Positions 20,874 through 29,770 of a stretch of DNA of 64,000 bases are shown here, piece after piece. Both the position numbers and the translations under genes were made by a program. Location of the stretch: assembly GCF_019966515.1 (NCBI RefSeq), contig NZ_JAIMIB010000002.1:62001-126000 (forward strand), read 5' to 3'. The stretch is from Roseovarius aestuarii. GTDB taxonomy: Bacteria > Pseudomonadota > Alphaproteobacteria > Rhodobacterales > Rhodobacteraceae. Below the pieces are notes generated by a model. The model was not told where the DNA came from. It did not search any database and was given only the letters and a program-made list of their open reading frames with translations. Positions within the stretch are counted from its first letter, which is position 1. Each line of letters opens with the position of its first letter.

Positions 20874-21623
20874 ATGACTGACTGGCCCGAGGGCTATGGC
20901 AAGCGGGTGCTGGCCAGTGTCGACAGTACAAATGCCGAGGCCGCACGGATTGCGCCCGGTCTTGCAGGCCCCGAGTGGATTCTGGCACTAGAGCAGACCG
21001 CCGCGCGAGGCAGGCGCGGCCGGGGCTGGGCCAACCCTGCAGGTAATTTCTCCGCAACGCTGGTGATGCATCCAGCCGAGACTCCGGACAAGGTAGCGCT
21101 GAGGTCTTTCGTGGCAGCACTTGCCCTCTACGACGCCCTCGTGGCGGCCACGGGTCGGGCCGGGCCGTTTTCCCTGAAATGGCCCAATGACGTGCTGCTG
21201 AACGGTGGCAAGCTGGCGGGTATCTTGCTGGAAAGCGCTGGCAGCGGCGGAACGCTTACACATTTTGCCATCGGCATTGGAGTGAACCTCAAACACGCGC
21301 CTGATGCCTCTCAGGTCGAACCCGGCGCGGTGCGCCCCGTCTCGCTTCTGTCCGAAATCGGCGCCGATGTCAGCCCGGAAGAGCTGCTTGATCTTCTGGC
21401 GCCCGCCTATGCCCGTTTTGAGGCGCAGTTCACCACCTTTGGTTTCGAGCCGATCCGCGCCGCCTGGCTGGACCGCGCCGCGCGCCTGGGCGAAGTTGTG
21501 ACAGCCCGCACCGCCCGTGACGAGGTCACCGGCACGTTCGAAACGGTGGACGCGGCAGGTAATCTTGTATTATCCACGGCCAAATCCCGCGTGGCCATTC
21601 CGGCTGCGGACATATTCTTCTGA
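20874..21623 (+). CDS. birA: Biotin--[acetyl-CoA-carboxylase] ligase
   Basis: A 249-residue enzyme that activates biotin with ATP and attaches it to the carboxylase carrier protein. The nucleotide/biotin motif is GRRGRGW, followed by KWPNDVLLNGGKLAGILLE. There is no N-terminal helix-turn-helix, so this is the monofunctional class without repressor activity. A biotin ligase-like frame just after nqo14/nuoN is, as I recall, also reported in Paracoccus. Confidence 0.95.
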   Translation: MTDWPEGYGKRVLASVDSTNAEAARIAPGLAGPEWILALEQTAARGRRGRGWANPAGNFSATLVMHPAETPDKVALRSFVAALALYDALVAATGRAGPFSLKWPNDVLLNGGKLAGILLESAGSGGTLTHFAIGIGVNLKHAPDASQVEPGAVRPVSLLSEIGADVSPEELLDLLAPAYARFEAQFTTFGFEPIRAAWLDRAARLGEVVTARTARDEVTGTFETVDAAGNLVLSTAKSRVAIPAADIFF

Positions 21624-21633
21624 AGGCAACGCG

Positions 21634-22404
21634 ATGCTTCTGGCGATTGACTGCGGCAACACCAATACCGTCTTCTCGATCTGGGATGGCGAGAAATTTC
21701 TGTGCACCTTGCGCACCTCGACCCATCACGCGCGCACGGCGGACGCCTATTTCACCTGGTATTCGACGCTGGTGAAGCATTACGGGATCGATGTTGAAAT
21801 CACCGATGTCATCATCTCGTCCACTGTGCCGCGGGTGGTTTTCAACCTGAGGGTCTTTACCGACCGGTTCTTTGGCTGCCGCCCGCTGGTGGTGGGCAAG
21901 CCTGAATGCCTTCTGCCACGCGAGCCCCGGGTTGATGAAGGCACGATCGTAGGGCCGGATCGGCTGGTGAACACAGCCGGTGCCTTCGACCGGCATGGCG
22001 GTGATCTGATCGTGGTGGATTTCGGCACGGCGACAACTTTCGATGTGGTATCCAAAGACGGAAACTACATCGGTGGCGTTATTGCACCGGGGGTCAACCT
22101 GTCGCTTGAGGCGCTGCACATGGCCGCCGCTGCGCTGCCACATGTGGATATTTCGAAACCGCAAAAAGTGGTTGGAACCAACACGGTCGCCTGTATGCAA
22201 TCCGGAGTATTCTGGGGTTATATCGGGTTGGTGAAAGAAATCTGCGAGCGTATCAAGGCCGAGCGCGAACGCGAGATGACGGTGATCGGTACCGGCGGTT
22301 TGGCACCGCTTTTCGCCGAGACGGAAGCACTGTTCGACGTGCTGGAAGATGATCTGACAATGCACGGGCTGACCGTGATTCATAACCATAATAAGGAGGG
22401 CTGA
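21634..22404 (+). CDS. coaX: Type III pantothenate kinase
   Basis: A 256-residue enzyme catalysing the first step of CoA synthesis, phosphorylation of pantothenate. The ASKHA-fold motifs are present: DCGNTNTVFSIWDG (phosphate loop), GPDRLVNTAGAF, VVDFGTATTFDVV and GGVIAPGVNLS. The start at ATG 21634, ten bases after the birA stop, gives the typical N-terminus; the frame opens earlier inside birA. The second CoA gene, coaD, lies far away at 61623. Confidence 0.95.
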   Translation: MLLAIDCGNTNTVFSIWDGEKFLCTLRTSTHHARTADAYFTWYSTLVKHYGIDVEITDVIISSTVPRVVFNLRVFTDRFFGCRPLVVGKPECLLPREPRVDEGTIVGPDRLVNTAGAFDRHGGDLIVVDFGTATTFDVVSKDGNYIGGVIAPGVNLSLEALHMAAAALPHVDISKPQKVVGTNTVACMQSGVFWGYIGLVKEICERIKAEREREMTVIGTGGLAPLFAETEALFDVLEDDLTMHGLTVIHNHNKEG

Positions 22405-22410
22405 GGCCCG

Positions 22411-24081
22411 ATGAGCAGTGAACGACTGATTTACCTGCCACTTGGTGGAGCAGGCGAGATCGGCATGAACGCCTATGTCTACGGCTATGGCAAACCGGGG
22501 CAGGAGAGGTTGATCCTTGTCGATCTGGGCGTGACCTTTCCCGATATGGATGGCAGCCCCGGCGTCGATCTGATCCTGCCTGACATCACCTGGCTGGCCG
22601 AACGCAAGAACCAGTTGGAGGCGGTGTTCATAACCCATGCTCACGAAGACCACGTGGGCGCCGTTGCGCATTACTACGAAGCACTTGGCGCACCGATTTA
22701 TGCGCGTGCTTTCACCTCCAACATTGCCCGTCGCAAGATGGAGGAGCACGGGCATTCCGAAAAAGCGGTTAGGACCGTCTCCCCCTGGCCTGAAGTGACC
22801 GAAGCCGGGCCATTCAAGGCGGGTTTTGTGCCGATTTCTCATTCTATCCCGGAAAGTTCGGGACTGGTCATCGACACACCTGACGGCCGTCTGGTGCATA
22901 CCGGCGACTTCAAGATGGATACCGATCCGGTGGTCGGGGAACCGTTTGATGCGTCGGTTTGGGAGGCGATTGCCAAACCCGGGGTGAAAGCGCTGATCTG
23001 CGATTCCACCAATGTTTTCAGTCCTATGGAGGGACGTTCCGAAAGCAGTGTCGGTCCCGAAATCGAAAAGCTGGTCGCCTCCGCAAAAGGTATGTTCGTC
23101 TGTACTACCTTTGCCAGCAACGTGGCACGCGTCAAGACACTGGCCGAGGCCGGTGAACGGGCCGGGCGGTCGATCTGCCTGATGGGCCGGGCGATGCGGC
23201 GGATGATCGAGGCAAGCATCGAAACCGGCGTGCTGAAGGATTTTCCAAAAGTCGTAAGCCCCGAAGATGCAAAGCAAATTCCGCGTGAAAGCCTGATGCT
23301 GATTGTCACCGGCAGCCAGGGCGAACGACGTGCGGCGAGTGCGCAACTGGCGCAGGGTAAGTATCAAGGGATTACTCTGGCCGAGGGCGACACTTTCCTT
23401 TTCTCGTCCAAAACCATCCCCGGAAATGAACGCGGTGTCATCAGAATTATCAATCAATTCAGCGAGATGGGCGTTGATGTGGTGGATGATACCAGCGGGC
23501 TTTATCATGTGTCGGGCCATGCCAACCGGCCTGATCTGGATGCCATGCATAAGCTGATCAAACCGCAGTTGGTGATCCCGATGCATGGCGAGCACCGGCA
23601 TCTACGGGAACATGTGAAACTGGCGAAAAACAATCGCTTATATGGTGTTCTTGCAGTCAATGGCATGATGATGGACCTCAGCCAGAACACGCCCACCGTG
23701 GCCGAATATATCGAAACCGGACGGACCTATCTGGATGGCAGCGTCAAGATCGGCGCGCTTGACGGCGTGGTGCGCGACCGGATCAGGATGGCGCTGAACG
23801 GGCATGTGATGATCAACGTGATCCTGGATGAGGATGACGAACCGCTCGGGGAACCCTGGTGTGAAATCAAGGGCTTGCCCGAAACCGGCCACAGTCGCGC
23901 GCCGCTGGTGGATGTGCTTGAAGAAGATCTGAGCCAGTATCTGGGCCGCGCCGGATCTAAGACGCTGATCGACGATGACAAGCTGGAAGAGGGCCTGCGC
24001 AAGGTCGCCCGGCAAAGTGCCATGGGCGAGATTGGTAAGAAGCCTGAGGTCAGCGTGATCATCAGCCGATTGAGTGGCTGA
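22411..24081 (+). CDS. rnj: Ribonuclease J
   Basis: A 556-residue metallo-beta-lactamase/beta-CASP nuclease for RNA processing and decay. Zinc-site motifs: ITHAHEDHVGAV (HxHxDH), HTGDFKMD, and HVSGHA plus MHGEHRHL from the beta-CASP part. Length matches the RNase J family. The start lies 7 bases after coaX. In alphaproteobacteria this 5'-end-dependent nuclease acts in rRNA maturation and mRNA turnover. Confidence 0.95.
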   Translation: MSSERLIYLPLGGAGEIGMNAYVYGYGKPGQERLILVDLGVTFPDMDGSPGVDLILPDITWLAERKNQLEAVFITHAHEDHVGAVAHYYEALGAPIYARAFTSNIARRKMEEHGHSEKAVRTVSPWPEVTEAGPFKAGFVPISHSIPESSGLVIDTPDGRLVHTGDFKMDTDPVVGEPFDASVWEAIAKPGVKALICDSTNVFSPMEGRSESSVGPEIEKLVASAKGMFVCTTFASNVARVKTLAEAGERAGRSICLMGRAMRRMIEASIETGVLKDFPKVVSPEDAKQIPRESLMLIVTGSQGERRAASAQLAQGKYQGITLAEGDTFLFSSKTIPGNERGVIRIINQFSEMGVDVVDDTSGLYHVSGHANRPDLDAMHKLIKPQLVIPMHGEHRHLREHVKLAKNNRLYGVLAVNGMMMDLSQNTPTVAEYIETGRTYLDGSVKIGALDGVVRDRIRMALNGHVMINVILDEDDEPLGEPWCEIKGLPETGHSRAPLVDVLEEDLSQYLGRAGSKTLIDDDKLEEGLRKVARQSAMGEIGKKPEVSVIISRLSG

Positions 24082-24094
24082 GAAACGTAGAGCC

Positions 24095-24174
24095 TGTACG
24101 TAACGTACGCATAAAACGTACATAAATCGGGCCGATGCGCGGATCGGCGCCTGCGGGATGTAGATTCTGTACGT
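24095..24174. promoter_or_regulatory. Cluster of TGTACGT / ACGTACA repeats upstream of the 2OG oxygenase gene
   Basis: In the 175-base gap after rnj there are TGTACGT at 24095-24101, its inverse ACGTACA at 24116-24122, TGTACGT again at 24168-24174, and the related ACGTACG at 24103-24109. Centre-to-centre distances are 21 and 52 bases, close to whole helical turns. The first pair is a perfect 7-base inverted repeat. This looks like a multi-site operator for the gene at 24257; the regulator is unknown. A separate hairpin GCCGAT/ATCGGC lies at 24131-24148. Confidence 0.45.
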
Positions 24175-24256
24175 TTTGCGACCCGCAGAATGTCGAAAAC
24201 GGGCAAGACCGAGGGCGTGCCGCAGCGGTTTCATGAGCGAAAGAGGAGATGTCCGC

Positions 24257-25099
24257 ATGACCCTTGACGCGAGCCGGTTGATCGACCTTGAACGCTATCC
24301 CATCCACTGCAATGGCACAGAACGCGACGCGTTGCTGGCGCAGGTCCGGGCTGATCTGGCGCGCGATGGCTGCGCGGTGATCAAGGGGTTCCTGACCACT
24401 GGCGGCGTCGCTGCGCTGGTTGATGAGGCGAACAGTGTCGCTGATCAGGGACATTGGTCGAAGAGCCGGACCAACGCCTATTTCACCAAGGATGACCCGA
24501 GCTTGCCGGAAGATCACCCGCGCCGGCAATTCTATGACCGGTCGAACGCGTTTGTCCCGGCCGATAATTTCAGCCCGGACGGCCCGCTGCGCACCGTCTA
24601 TGATGCGCCGGGTTTCGATGAGTTCATCCGCGACTGTCTGCAGGAGGAAAACTTCTATCGCTACGCCGATCCACTGGCCGATGTGATCGTGAACGTGGCC
24701 GAAGAGGGCAATGGCTTTCCCTGGCATTTCGATACCAATAATTTCACCGTGACACTGGACATTCAAAACGCCGAAACCGGGGGCGCGTTTGAATACGCCG
24801 CCGGTATCCGCGAGGGTGACGAGAATTTCGACGAGGTCGCGCGGGTGCTGAACGGTACCTCGGATCGGGTGACAGTGCTGGAGCTGGAGCCGGGCGATCT
24901 GCAACTGTTCCGAGGGCGCTATTCATTGCACCGGGTGGCGCCGCTGAAGGGCAATCGCCCGCGCTACGTGGCGATCTTTTCCTATGTACAGGAGCCCGGC
25001 ATGGTCGGCGCACCGGAACGCACCAAGCAACTTTACGGCCGTACCCTTCCGATCCATCACGAACGCGCCGGACAGCGCGGGGATGCCTATATCGACTGA
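24257..25099 (+). CDS. 2-oxoglutarate/Fe(II)-dependent oxygenase-like protein (HalD/BesD-like superfamily)
   Basis: A 280-residue protein. The iron site is the facial triad: WHFDTNNF gives His-x-Asp and a later His lies in FRGRYSLHRVAPL, with an Arg in NRPRYVAIFSY for 2-oxoglutarate. BesD-type radical halogenases replace the aspartate by glycine; here it is kept, so hydroxylation rather than halogenation is expected. AGAGGAG at 24242-24248 fixes the start at 24257, not the earlier in-frame ATGs. Substrate unknown, possibly a small amino acid derivative. Confidence 0.75.
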   Translation: MTLDASRLIDLERYPIHCNGTERDALLAQVRADLARDGCAVIKGFLTTGGVAALVDEANSVADQGHWSKSRTNAYFTKDDPSLPEDHPRRQFYDRSNAFVPADNFSPDGPLRTVYDAPGFDEFIRDCLQEENFYRYADPLADVIVNVAEEGNGFPWHFDTNNFTVTLDIQNAETGGAFEYAAGIREGDENFDEVARVLNGTSDRVTVLELEPGDLQLFRGRYSLHRVAPLKGNRPRYVAIFSYVQEPGMVGAPERTKQLYGRTLPIHHERAGQRGDAYID

Positions 25100-25107
25100 G
25101 TGAAGCC

Positions 25108-25130
25108 GGGCCGGGTACGTGCCCCGGCCC
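25108..25130. terminator. GC hairpin between convergent genes
   Basis: Perfect 8-base arms GGGCCGGG (25108-25115) and CCCGGCCC (25123-25130) with a 7-base loop lie between the oxygenase stop (25099) and the convergent gene end at 25139. There is no T tract, so efficiency as an intrinsic terminator is uncertain. Confidence 0.4.
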
Positions 25131-25138
25131 CGCCGGAT

Positions 25139-26134
25139 CTACTCGGGGTAGTCTTCTTTTTCCAGCGTGGCGATGCTGATATGCGGCCACTGCGCGCGGC
25201 CCGGAAAACCATCTTCGCGCGGGCGGAAGAAATTCAGCATGACCACCTGTGCGTATTGCAGGCGTAGCTTGGGGTATTTCGACTTGTGTGCCCGTTCGTT
25301 CAGTTCCTGAATCCAGAAGGTGGATTTCATCGATACCGGTTCGGCCTCTTTTTCAGTGAACGGCATGTTCTGCACACCGGCGCCTTCACGCTTGGTATCA
25401 AGCACCAGCTCGGTGGTGCGTTTAATGTTCACGCCCTGATTGGCAAAGCGCAGGATCTCGGTCATGTCGCGCGGGTTGAAGCCCGGGAACCCCGCAACCG
25501 AGGCGGGGACAGTGCCGAAAAACGGGTTGTTGATGTAGTGCTCGTAAGGGTCGAGGTAATCGTCGTCAAAGACATCGTAGCCCGGCGTTGTCAGATCCTC
25601 GAACCGGCCAAGGGGCAGGGCGTTGATTGGGGGAATTTCCGGCGCGCCCCGGTGCCTGCGGGCGTCGCCAAGGGCAAGGACGGAATTGCCATGCGGAATC
25701 GAGGCCAGACGGGCGATGTCGATACCGTCGGTCCGGTGGTCCTTGACCCAGATGAACAGGCCGGGCTCGTGATGGATTGGCAGACCGGGGCCGCCAGCCT
25801 CACCGCTGACCGGGAAATCGTCGGCGGCGATCTGGGCGATCTGCTGCTGATAGTCGATCGTGGCGACTCGCTGATCCACCAGCACGCCGCGGTTGGGCAC
25901 ATTGTCATCGACAAAGGCGAAGGAGAGTGTTTCGTCATATTGATTCATCAGGATGCGATAGGGCGCGGTGCCCTCGGGCGCGTCTTTGAACGGCAGTGCG
26001 ATCATGTTCCAGCCGGTGCCCTTGGCCCGCCAGGTGCCGGGCAGGTTTTTCAGCGGGCCGAGTTCCTGTTCCATTTCCAGGCTGGCGCTGTAGAATTGGC
26101 GTTCGCCGCCGCCATGCTTGCGTTTGTCAGACAT
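25139..26134 (-). CDS. Probable heme-binding/nitrobindin-like beta-barrel protein
   Basis: A 331-residue cytoplasmic protein, no signal peptide. The segment LGPLKNLPGTWRAKGTGWNM resembles the opening of nitrobindin/THAP4-type lipocalin-like barrels, in which G-x-W starts the barrel; HGNSVLALGDARRH and PMHHEPGLFIW-like patterns recur in a repeated-domain fashion. A C-terminal part with FWIQELNERAHKSKYPKLRLQ-type text is specific to this longer group. On the minus strand, GAGG lies 8 bases ahead of the ATG and TTGACA (26175-26180) is a possible -35. The family call is tentative and ligand unknown. Confidence 0.5.
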   Translation of the reverse strand: MSDKRKHGGGERQFYSASLEMEQELGPLKNLPGTWRAKGTGWNMIALPFKDAPEGTAPYRILMNQYDETLSFAFVDDNVPNRGVLVDQRVATIDYQQQIAQIAADDFPVSGEAGGPGLPIHHEPGLFIWVKDHRTDGIDIARLASIPHGNSVLALGDARRHRGAPEIPPINALPLGRFEDLTTPGYDVFDDDYLDPYEHYINNPFFGTVPASVAGFPGFNPRDMTEILRFANQGVNIKRTTELVLDTKREGAGVQNMPFTEKEAEPVSMKSTFWIQELNERAHKSKYPKLRLQYAQVVMLNFFRPREDGFPGRAQWPHISIATLEKEDYPE

Positions 26135-26311
26135 GATAAATCCTCAAAAAAAATGAATGTTTGGAGATAGTATCTGTCAAATTACACGTAATGCGGTGCG
26201 TGCAAAAGGTAGTGAAACCCATAGTTGATTAGTGCGCGCCAAGATGCAATGGCGCCGCACCAGACGGCACAGAGTTGTTGTCAGAAAATCTGTCAGCCGT
26301 ATCTGCGAAAG

Positions 26312-27718
26312 TCAGCCGGTCCGGCGATCGTCAAAGCTGAGGGCGATGAAGCTGGGCAGATGATCACCCATGCCTACAACCTTGTCGCCACTGGATTTAC
26401 CCTTGCCGCCGCGGCTGCGGGGCTTTGGCATGTCCTCGGGTGTTTGGTCCATCACCGCGACCGGTGTCTCCGCGACCTCGGGCTTATCCTCGGATTTCTT
26501 GCGCGACCGCGAGCGTTTTGGCTTCTCGGGCTTTTCTTCCTGGGCGTCGTCGGCGTTCGGTGCGCTGGATTTCAGTGGGTTGTCGATCCGGGGGATTTCC
26601 TTCTGGATCAGACGTTCGATGGCATCGAGATTTTTCTCATCCCTGGGGATGCAGATCATCATCGCCTTGCCATCGCGGCCTGCGCGGCCGGTGCGACCGA
26701 TGCGGTGCACGTAATCCTCGGCATGGCCGGGGACATCGAAATTGAACACATGGCTGACGGCGGGCACATCGAGGCCGCGCGCTGCCACGTCCGAGGCGCA
26801 GAGGAAGCGCAGATCACCGGCGCGGAATCCATCAAGCGTCCGGGTGCGCTGTGACTGGTCCAGATCGCCATGAATCGGGGCCGCGTCATAGCCGTATTTC
26901 TTGAGGCTCTTGGCGACGATATCCACATCCGTCTTGCGGTTGCAGAAGATGATGGCATTGGTGCATTTCTCACCCTCGCCGTCGATGATCGCACGCAGAA
27001 GCTTGCGTTTCTCGGTGCCTTCGCGGTCGCGGCGCGAGGCTTTGAACATCACCACACCCTGTTCGATCGTCTCGGAGGCGGTGGCCTGGCGGGCAACTTC
27101 GATCCGTTCCGGGGCGCTGAGGAACGTGTTGGTGATACGCTCGATCTCGGGCGCCATGGTGGCCGAGAAGAACAGAGTCTGGCGGGTGAAGGGCGTCAGG
27201 CCGAAGATGCGTTCGATATCGGGGATGAAACCCATATCCAACATTCTGTCGGCCTCATCCACGACCATGACTTTCACATCGGAAAGGATCAGCTTGCCGC
27301 GTTCGAAATGATCCAGCAGGCGGCCCGGTGTGGCGATCAGCACGTCAACGCCCTTGTCGATGAGCGTATCCTGCTCCTTGAAGCTGACCCCGCCGATGAG
27401 CAGCGCCTTGGTCAGCTTGAGATATTTGGAATAGGTGTCGAAATTCTCGGCCACCTGGGCGGCAAGCTCGCGGGTCGGGCAGAGCACCAGCGACCGCGGC
27501 ATCCGCGCACGCGCGCGGCCTCGGGCCAGAAGCGACAGCATGGGCAGGGTGAAACTGGCGGTTTTGCCGGTGCCGGTCTGGGCGATGCCCAGCACGTCAC
27601 GCCCTTCCAGCGCAGGCGGTATCGCACCGGCCTGAATGGGGGTAGGGGTTTCATACCCGGCGTCGTCGATGGCTTTCAGAACCTTGGGGTTCAGCTTTAA
27701 CTCAGAAAACTTGGTCAT
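26312..27718 (-). CDS. DEAD-box RNA helicase (RhlE-like)
   Basis: A 468-residue ATP-dependent RNA helicase. Motifs in order: Q motif FSELKLNPKVLKAI...TPIQ, AQTGTGKT (I), PTRELAAQV (Ia), TPGRLLDHF (Ib), VVDEADRMLD (II), FSATMAPE (III), ARGLDVPAVSHVFN (V) and HRIGRTGRAGR (VI). The C-terminus is a lysine/arginine-rich, low-complexity tail as in RhlE proteins. I chose the ATG at 27716-27718 because it gives the standard MTKFSEL start; the frame opens 80 codons earlier through non-conserved sequence. A hairpin lies immediately upstream of this start. Confidence 0.92.
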   Translation of the reverse strand: MTKFSELKLNPKVLKAIDDAGYETPTPIQAGAIPPALEGRDVLGIAQTGTGKTASFTLPMLSLLARGRARARMPRSLVLCPTRELAAQVAENFDTYSKYLKLTKALLIGGVSFKEQDTLIDKGVDVLIATPGRLLDHFERGKLILSDVKVMVVDEADRMLDMGFIPDIERIFGLTPFTRQTLFFSATMAPEIERITNTFLSAPERIEVARQATASETIEQGVVMFKASRRDREGTEKRKLLRAIIDGEGEKCTNAIIFCNRKTDVDIVAKSLKKYGYDAAPIHGDLDQSQRTRTLDGFRAGDLRFLCASDVAARGLDVPAVSHVFNFDVPGHAEDYVHRIGRTGRAGRDGKAMMICIPRDEKNLDAIERLIQKEIPRIDNPLKSSAPNADDAQEEKPEKPKRSRSRKKSEDKPEVAETPVAVMDQTPEDMPKPRSRGGKGKSSGDKVVGMGDHLPSFIALSFDDRRTG

Positions 27719-27720
27719 AT

Positions 27721-27741
27721 GTGTCCGTTTGTTGCGGACAC
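27721..27741 (-). promoter_or_regulatory. Hairpin directly before the DEAD-box helicase start codon
   Basis: Perfect 7-base inverted repeat GTGTCCG (27721-27727) and CGGACAC (27735-27741) with a 7-base loop ends two bases before the start codon, where the ribosome site should be. No clear Shine-Dalgarno is visible outside it. It could hide the ribosome site as a temperature- or helicase-responsive leader. A 12-base perfect palindrome (27791-27802) lies further upstream. Confidence 0.4.
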
Positions 27742-27989
27742 TATCCATGGCCCGCGCGTCTGATCCCGGATCGGGCCCCGCACGGGCCCCGTGGACGTCC
27801 ACATGGATGACCCGGTCGCTTGCCTTTACCGGAAGAAGGGGGGCGCGGTCAATGCAACCCGTAAAATCTTGTCTAATGCGCGGATTGGTGCGGGGATTGT
27901 TAACCATCTCGCAACAATGAGGCCGGAGTGGGACACAGTGGAGCAGTCTGACAGGCAAACCGGGCCTGCTGCTATGATCGGACGGGCGA

Positions 27990-28613
27990 TCAGGCCATCA
28001 ACAAGGCCCGCGCTGTTGGGTGGATATCGGGTTCGTACTCCTGTGCCAGCACCGCGACGGTGGGCGCAGGTGTCAGCACCGTGGCCGTGCCGCGCGCAGG
28101 ACGGGGCAGACAGGCGGTATAGCTGCCACCATCCGATCTGAGCAGGTGGGATTGCCAGATCAGGTGCGGCGCGCCGTCGTGGCAGATGAAGGTGCCATCG
28201 GGCAGGCCTCCGATCGGAACCTGATGGCGGACATGCTGGCGGGTACGGGTCACACGCGCGGCATGCAGCATCCGGTCATCATGCGCAAGCGTGTCGGCCC
28301 CATGAGCACTGGCCCAGGCGGCGCGAAAGCTCTGATACGCGGTGCGGCGACACAGGCCGCAGGGGCGATGCCCGGCGGCAAGGGCACTACATTCATCGAG
28401 GAAAAACAGCTCGGTATAATTACGGGGCGTCATGACTGGCCGGTGCCAGCCTTTGTATTCCAGCACGCAGGTGACCCAGTGAGGATGCTGCCAGCGACGG
28501 GTTTGCAGCCGTTGAGTATCGTCATGCAATATCCCGCGATTGCCCATCAACGTGCCGCGCCAGGGCTGCGCGGTAATCTCACCAGAGGGCAGAACGCGGT
28601 TTTGCAGGGTCAT
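27990..28613 (-). CDS. Conserved hypothetical protein with HRPCGLC motif
   Basis: A 207-residue protein I cannot assign. It has a paired-cysteine block AAGHRPCGLCRRTAYQSFR near residue 85, suggestive of a small metal site reminiscent of Ada-like zinc regions, and a tryptophan-rich segment before it (WQHPHWVTCVLEYKGWHRP). The final part is Thr/Ala/Pro rich. No membrane helix or signal peptide. It lies about 270 bases upstream of the helicase gene on the same strand. The start is not supported by a strong ribosome site; the ATG at residue 23 is an alternative. Confidence 0.55.
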   Translation of the reverse strand: MTLQNRVLPSGEITAQPWRGTLMGNRGILHDDTQRLQTRRWQHPHWVTCVLEYKGWHRPVMTPRNYTELFFLDECSALAAGHRPCGLCRRTAYQSFRAAWASAHGADTLAHDDRMLHAARVTRTRQHVRHQVPIGGLPDGTFICHDGAPHLIWQSHLLRSDGGSYTACLPRPARGTATVLTPAPTVAVLAQEYEPDIHPTARALLMA

Positions 28614-28773
28614 TCGGCCAGCTTAATGCGCTAGCCCACGAGGTCCAACCCTTGCGCCGATCTGCATGGTGAATTGTCATCTGAGAAATCACTGGAAGAA
28701 TCAAGCGAGGAGAGTTAGCGAAATTTGCTGCGACAAAATAATCTGTGGTTTTACTTGAGTAGGAACAAACACA

Positions 28774-29331
28774 ATGAAACAGAGTTTGCCGATCGTTGTT
28801 CTATTTGCTTTTCTGGTTTCAGCGTGTGCTGAGACACAGAATAGTCCAGCCGTTGAAGAACCGGCGGCGGAAACTCAATCCAATGAAGCGAAAGTAGCGA
28901 AGTCCGGGAGTATCGCGTCACCAGGCTCAATTCGTACAATTGGCTCCCGCAAAGTTAGCCTTTCTCTCACCCGCAAGGTTGATTCCAATCACGGATCGCC
29001 GAAAGTAGTTGCCCAAAAGGTACCATGCAAAGTCGAAGGGCAAGGAATTTCAAAATCGTTTATGTCGCCTGGCATGGTAAACTTGCCAGCATATCAGAGT
29101 GATAACTCTGTGCTTAAAGAAATTGAATTTTCATGCACTTACGAGGGGGAAACTTATAATCAAACACTTACAACGATCAACCTTTCCGGCCGTAACAGGT
29201 CTTTAAGTTCAGGAGTAGCCGCATCGCTGGTTTGCGGCCAGGCATGTAGTCAGGCCGCTGCGAACCGAGCGATGATGCCAAAGCCTGGCGACATTTACGG
29301 TTATACAAATTTCCAGCTTAGCATTGAGTAG
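28774..29331 (+). CDS. Lipoprotein of unknown function, lower-GC region
   Basis: A 185-residue protein with signal peptide and lipobox VSAC (cysteine about residue 18). The mature N-terminus is Glu/Ala/Ser rich, then a beta-rich domain with cysteines at VPCKVEG and FSCTYEG, likely paired, and a CGQAC pair near the C-terminus. AGGA lies about ten bases before the ATG. Base composition is AT-richer than in surrounding genes, which suggests acquisition or relaxed constraint. I recognise no domain. Confidence 0.65.
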   Translation: MKQSLPIVVLFAFLVSACAETQNSPAVEEPAAETQSNEAKVAKSGSIASPGSIRTIGSRKVSLSLTRKVDSNHGSPKVVAQKVPCKVEGQGISKSFMSPGMVNLPAYQSDNSVLKEIEFSCTYEGETYNQTLTTINLSGRNRSLSSGVAASLVCGQACSQAAANRAMMPKPGDIYGYTNFQLSIE

Positions 29332-29440
29332 AGCCCTCGCCGGACTTCTGTGTTCCTCGCCCAATGTCCGCTTCGTCCCGCTCAGCAGACCTCGGGAGCA
29401 AAAAGCATGGGCTTCGGATTCTCGGAGCAGCGTGACCGCT

Positions 29441-29770
29441 CTAACCAGCCGGTTTGAACTTGGCGGCTATCCCGCCAGCCTTCTGCTGCGCCGCCGTGAA
29501 ATCTGCGCTTGAGTAAGCCCGAACCGTTTTCAAATTCGACACCGTACCTGTTGCGCCCGCGACCATCAGAGCAGGGAGAATATCTTCCCCGTCAGCAGCC
29601 TCGCAGATCATCAAAAAATCGGTCTCTCCGGTCGTTGCATAGTAGGACAGCATCTGTCCGCCTGCGGCCTCGACCAACGGTTTGACGGCAGCGGCTCGAT
29701 CCGATGGGTTTGCAATCATACCCTGGATCGCCTGGGCCGTGTAATTTCCGGTAACGATAAAAGTCGGCAT
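29441..29770 (-). CDS. GYD domain protein
   Basis: A 109-residue protein starting MPTFIVTGNYTAQAIQGM, which is the characteristic opening of GYD-domain proteins; it continues with LVEAAGGQMLSYYATTGETD and ends in a short alanine-rich tail. GGGGAGGAA upstream of the ATG supports this start over one ten codons earlier. Function of the family is unknown; the fold is a small alpha-beta (ferredoxin-like) dimer as in many sensor or binding proteins. Confidence 0.8.
   Translation of the reverse strand: MPTFIVTGNYTAQAIQGMIANPSDRAAAVKPLVEAAGGQMLSYYATTGETDFLMICEAADGEDILPALMVAGATGTVSNLKTVRAYSSADFTAAQQKAGGIAAKFKPAG

Noticed and set aside
21526-23601. 691-codon open frame on the minus strand opposite coaX and rnj
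   Set aside because: It is antisense to two well-supported genes and its product has the His/Arg-rich composition typical of GC-rich shadow frames.
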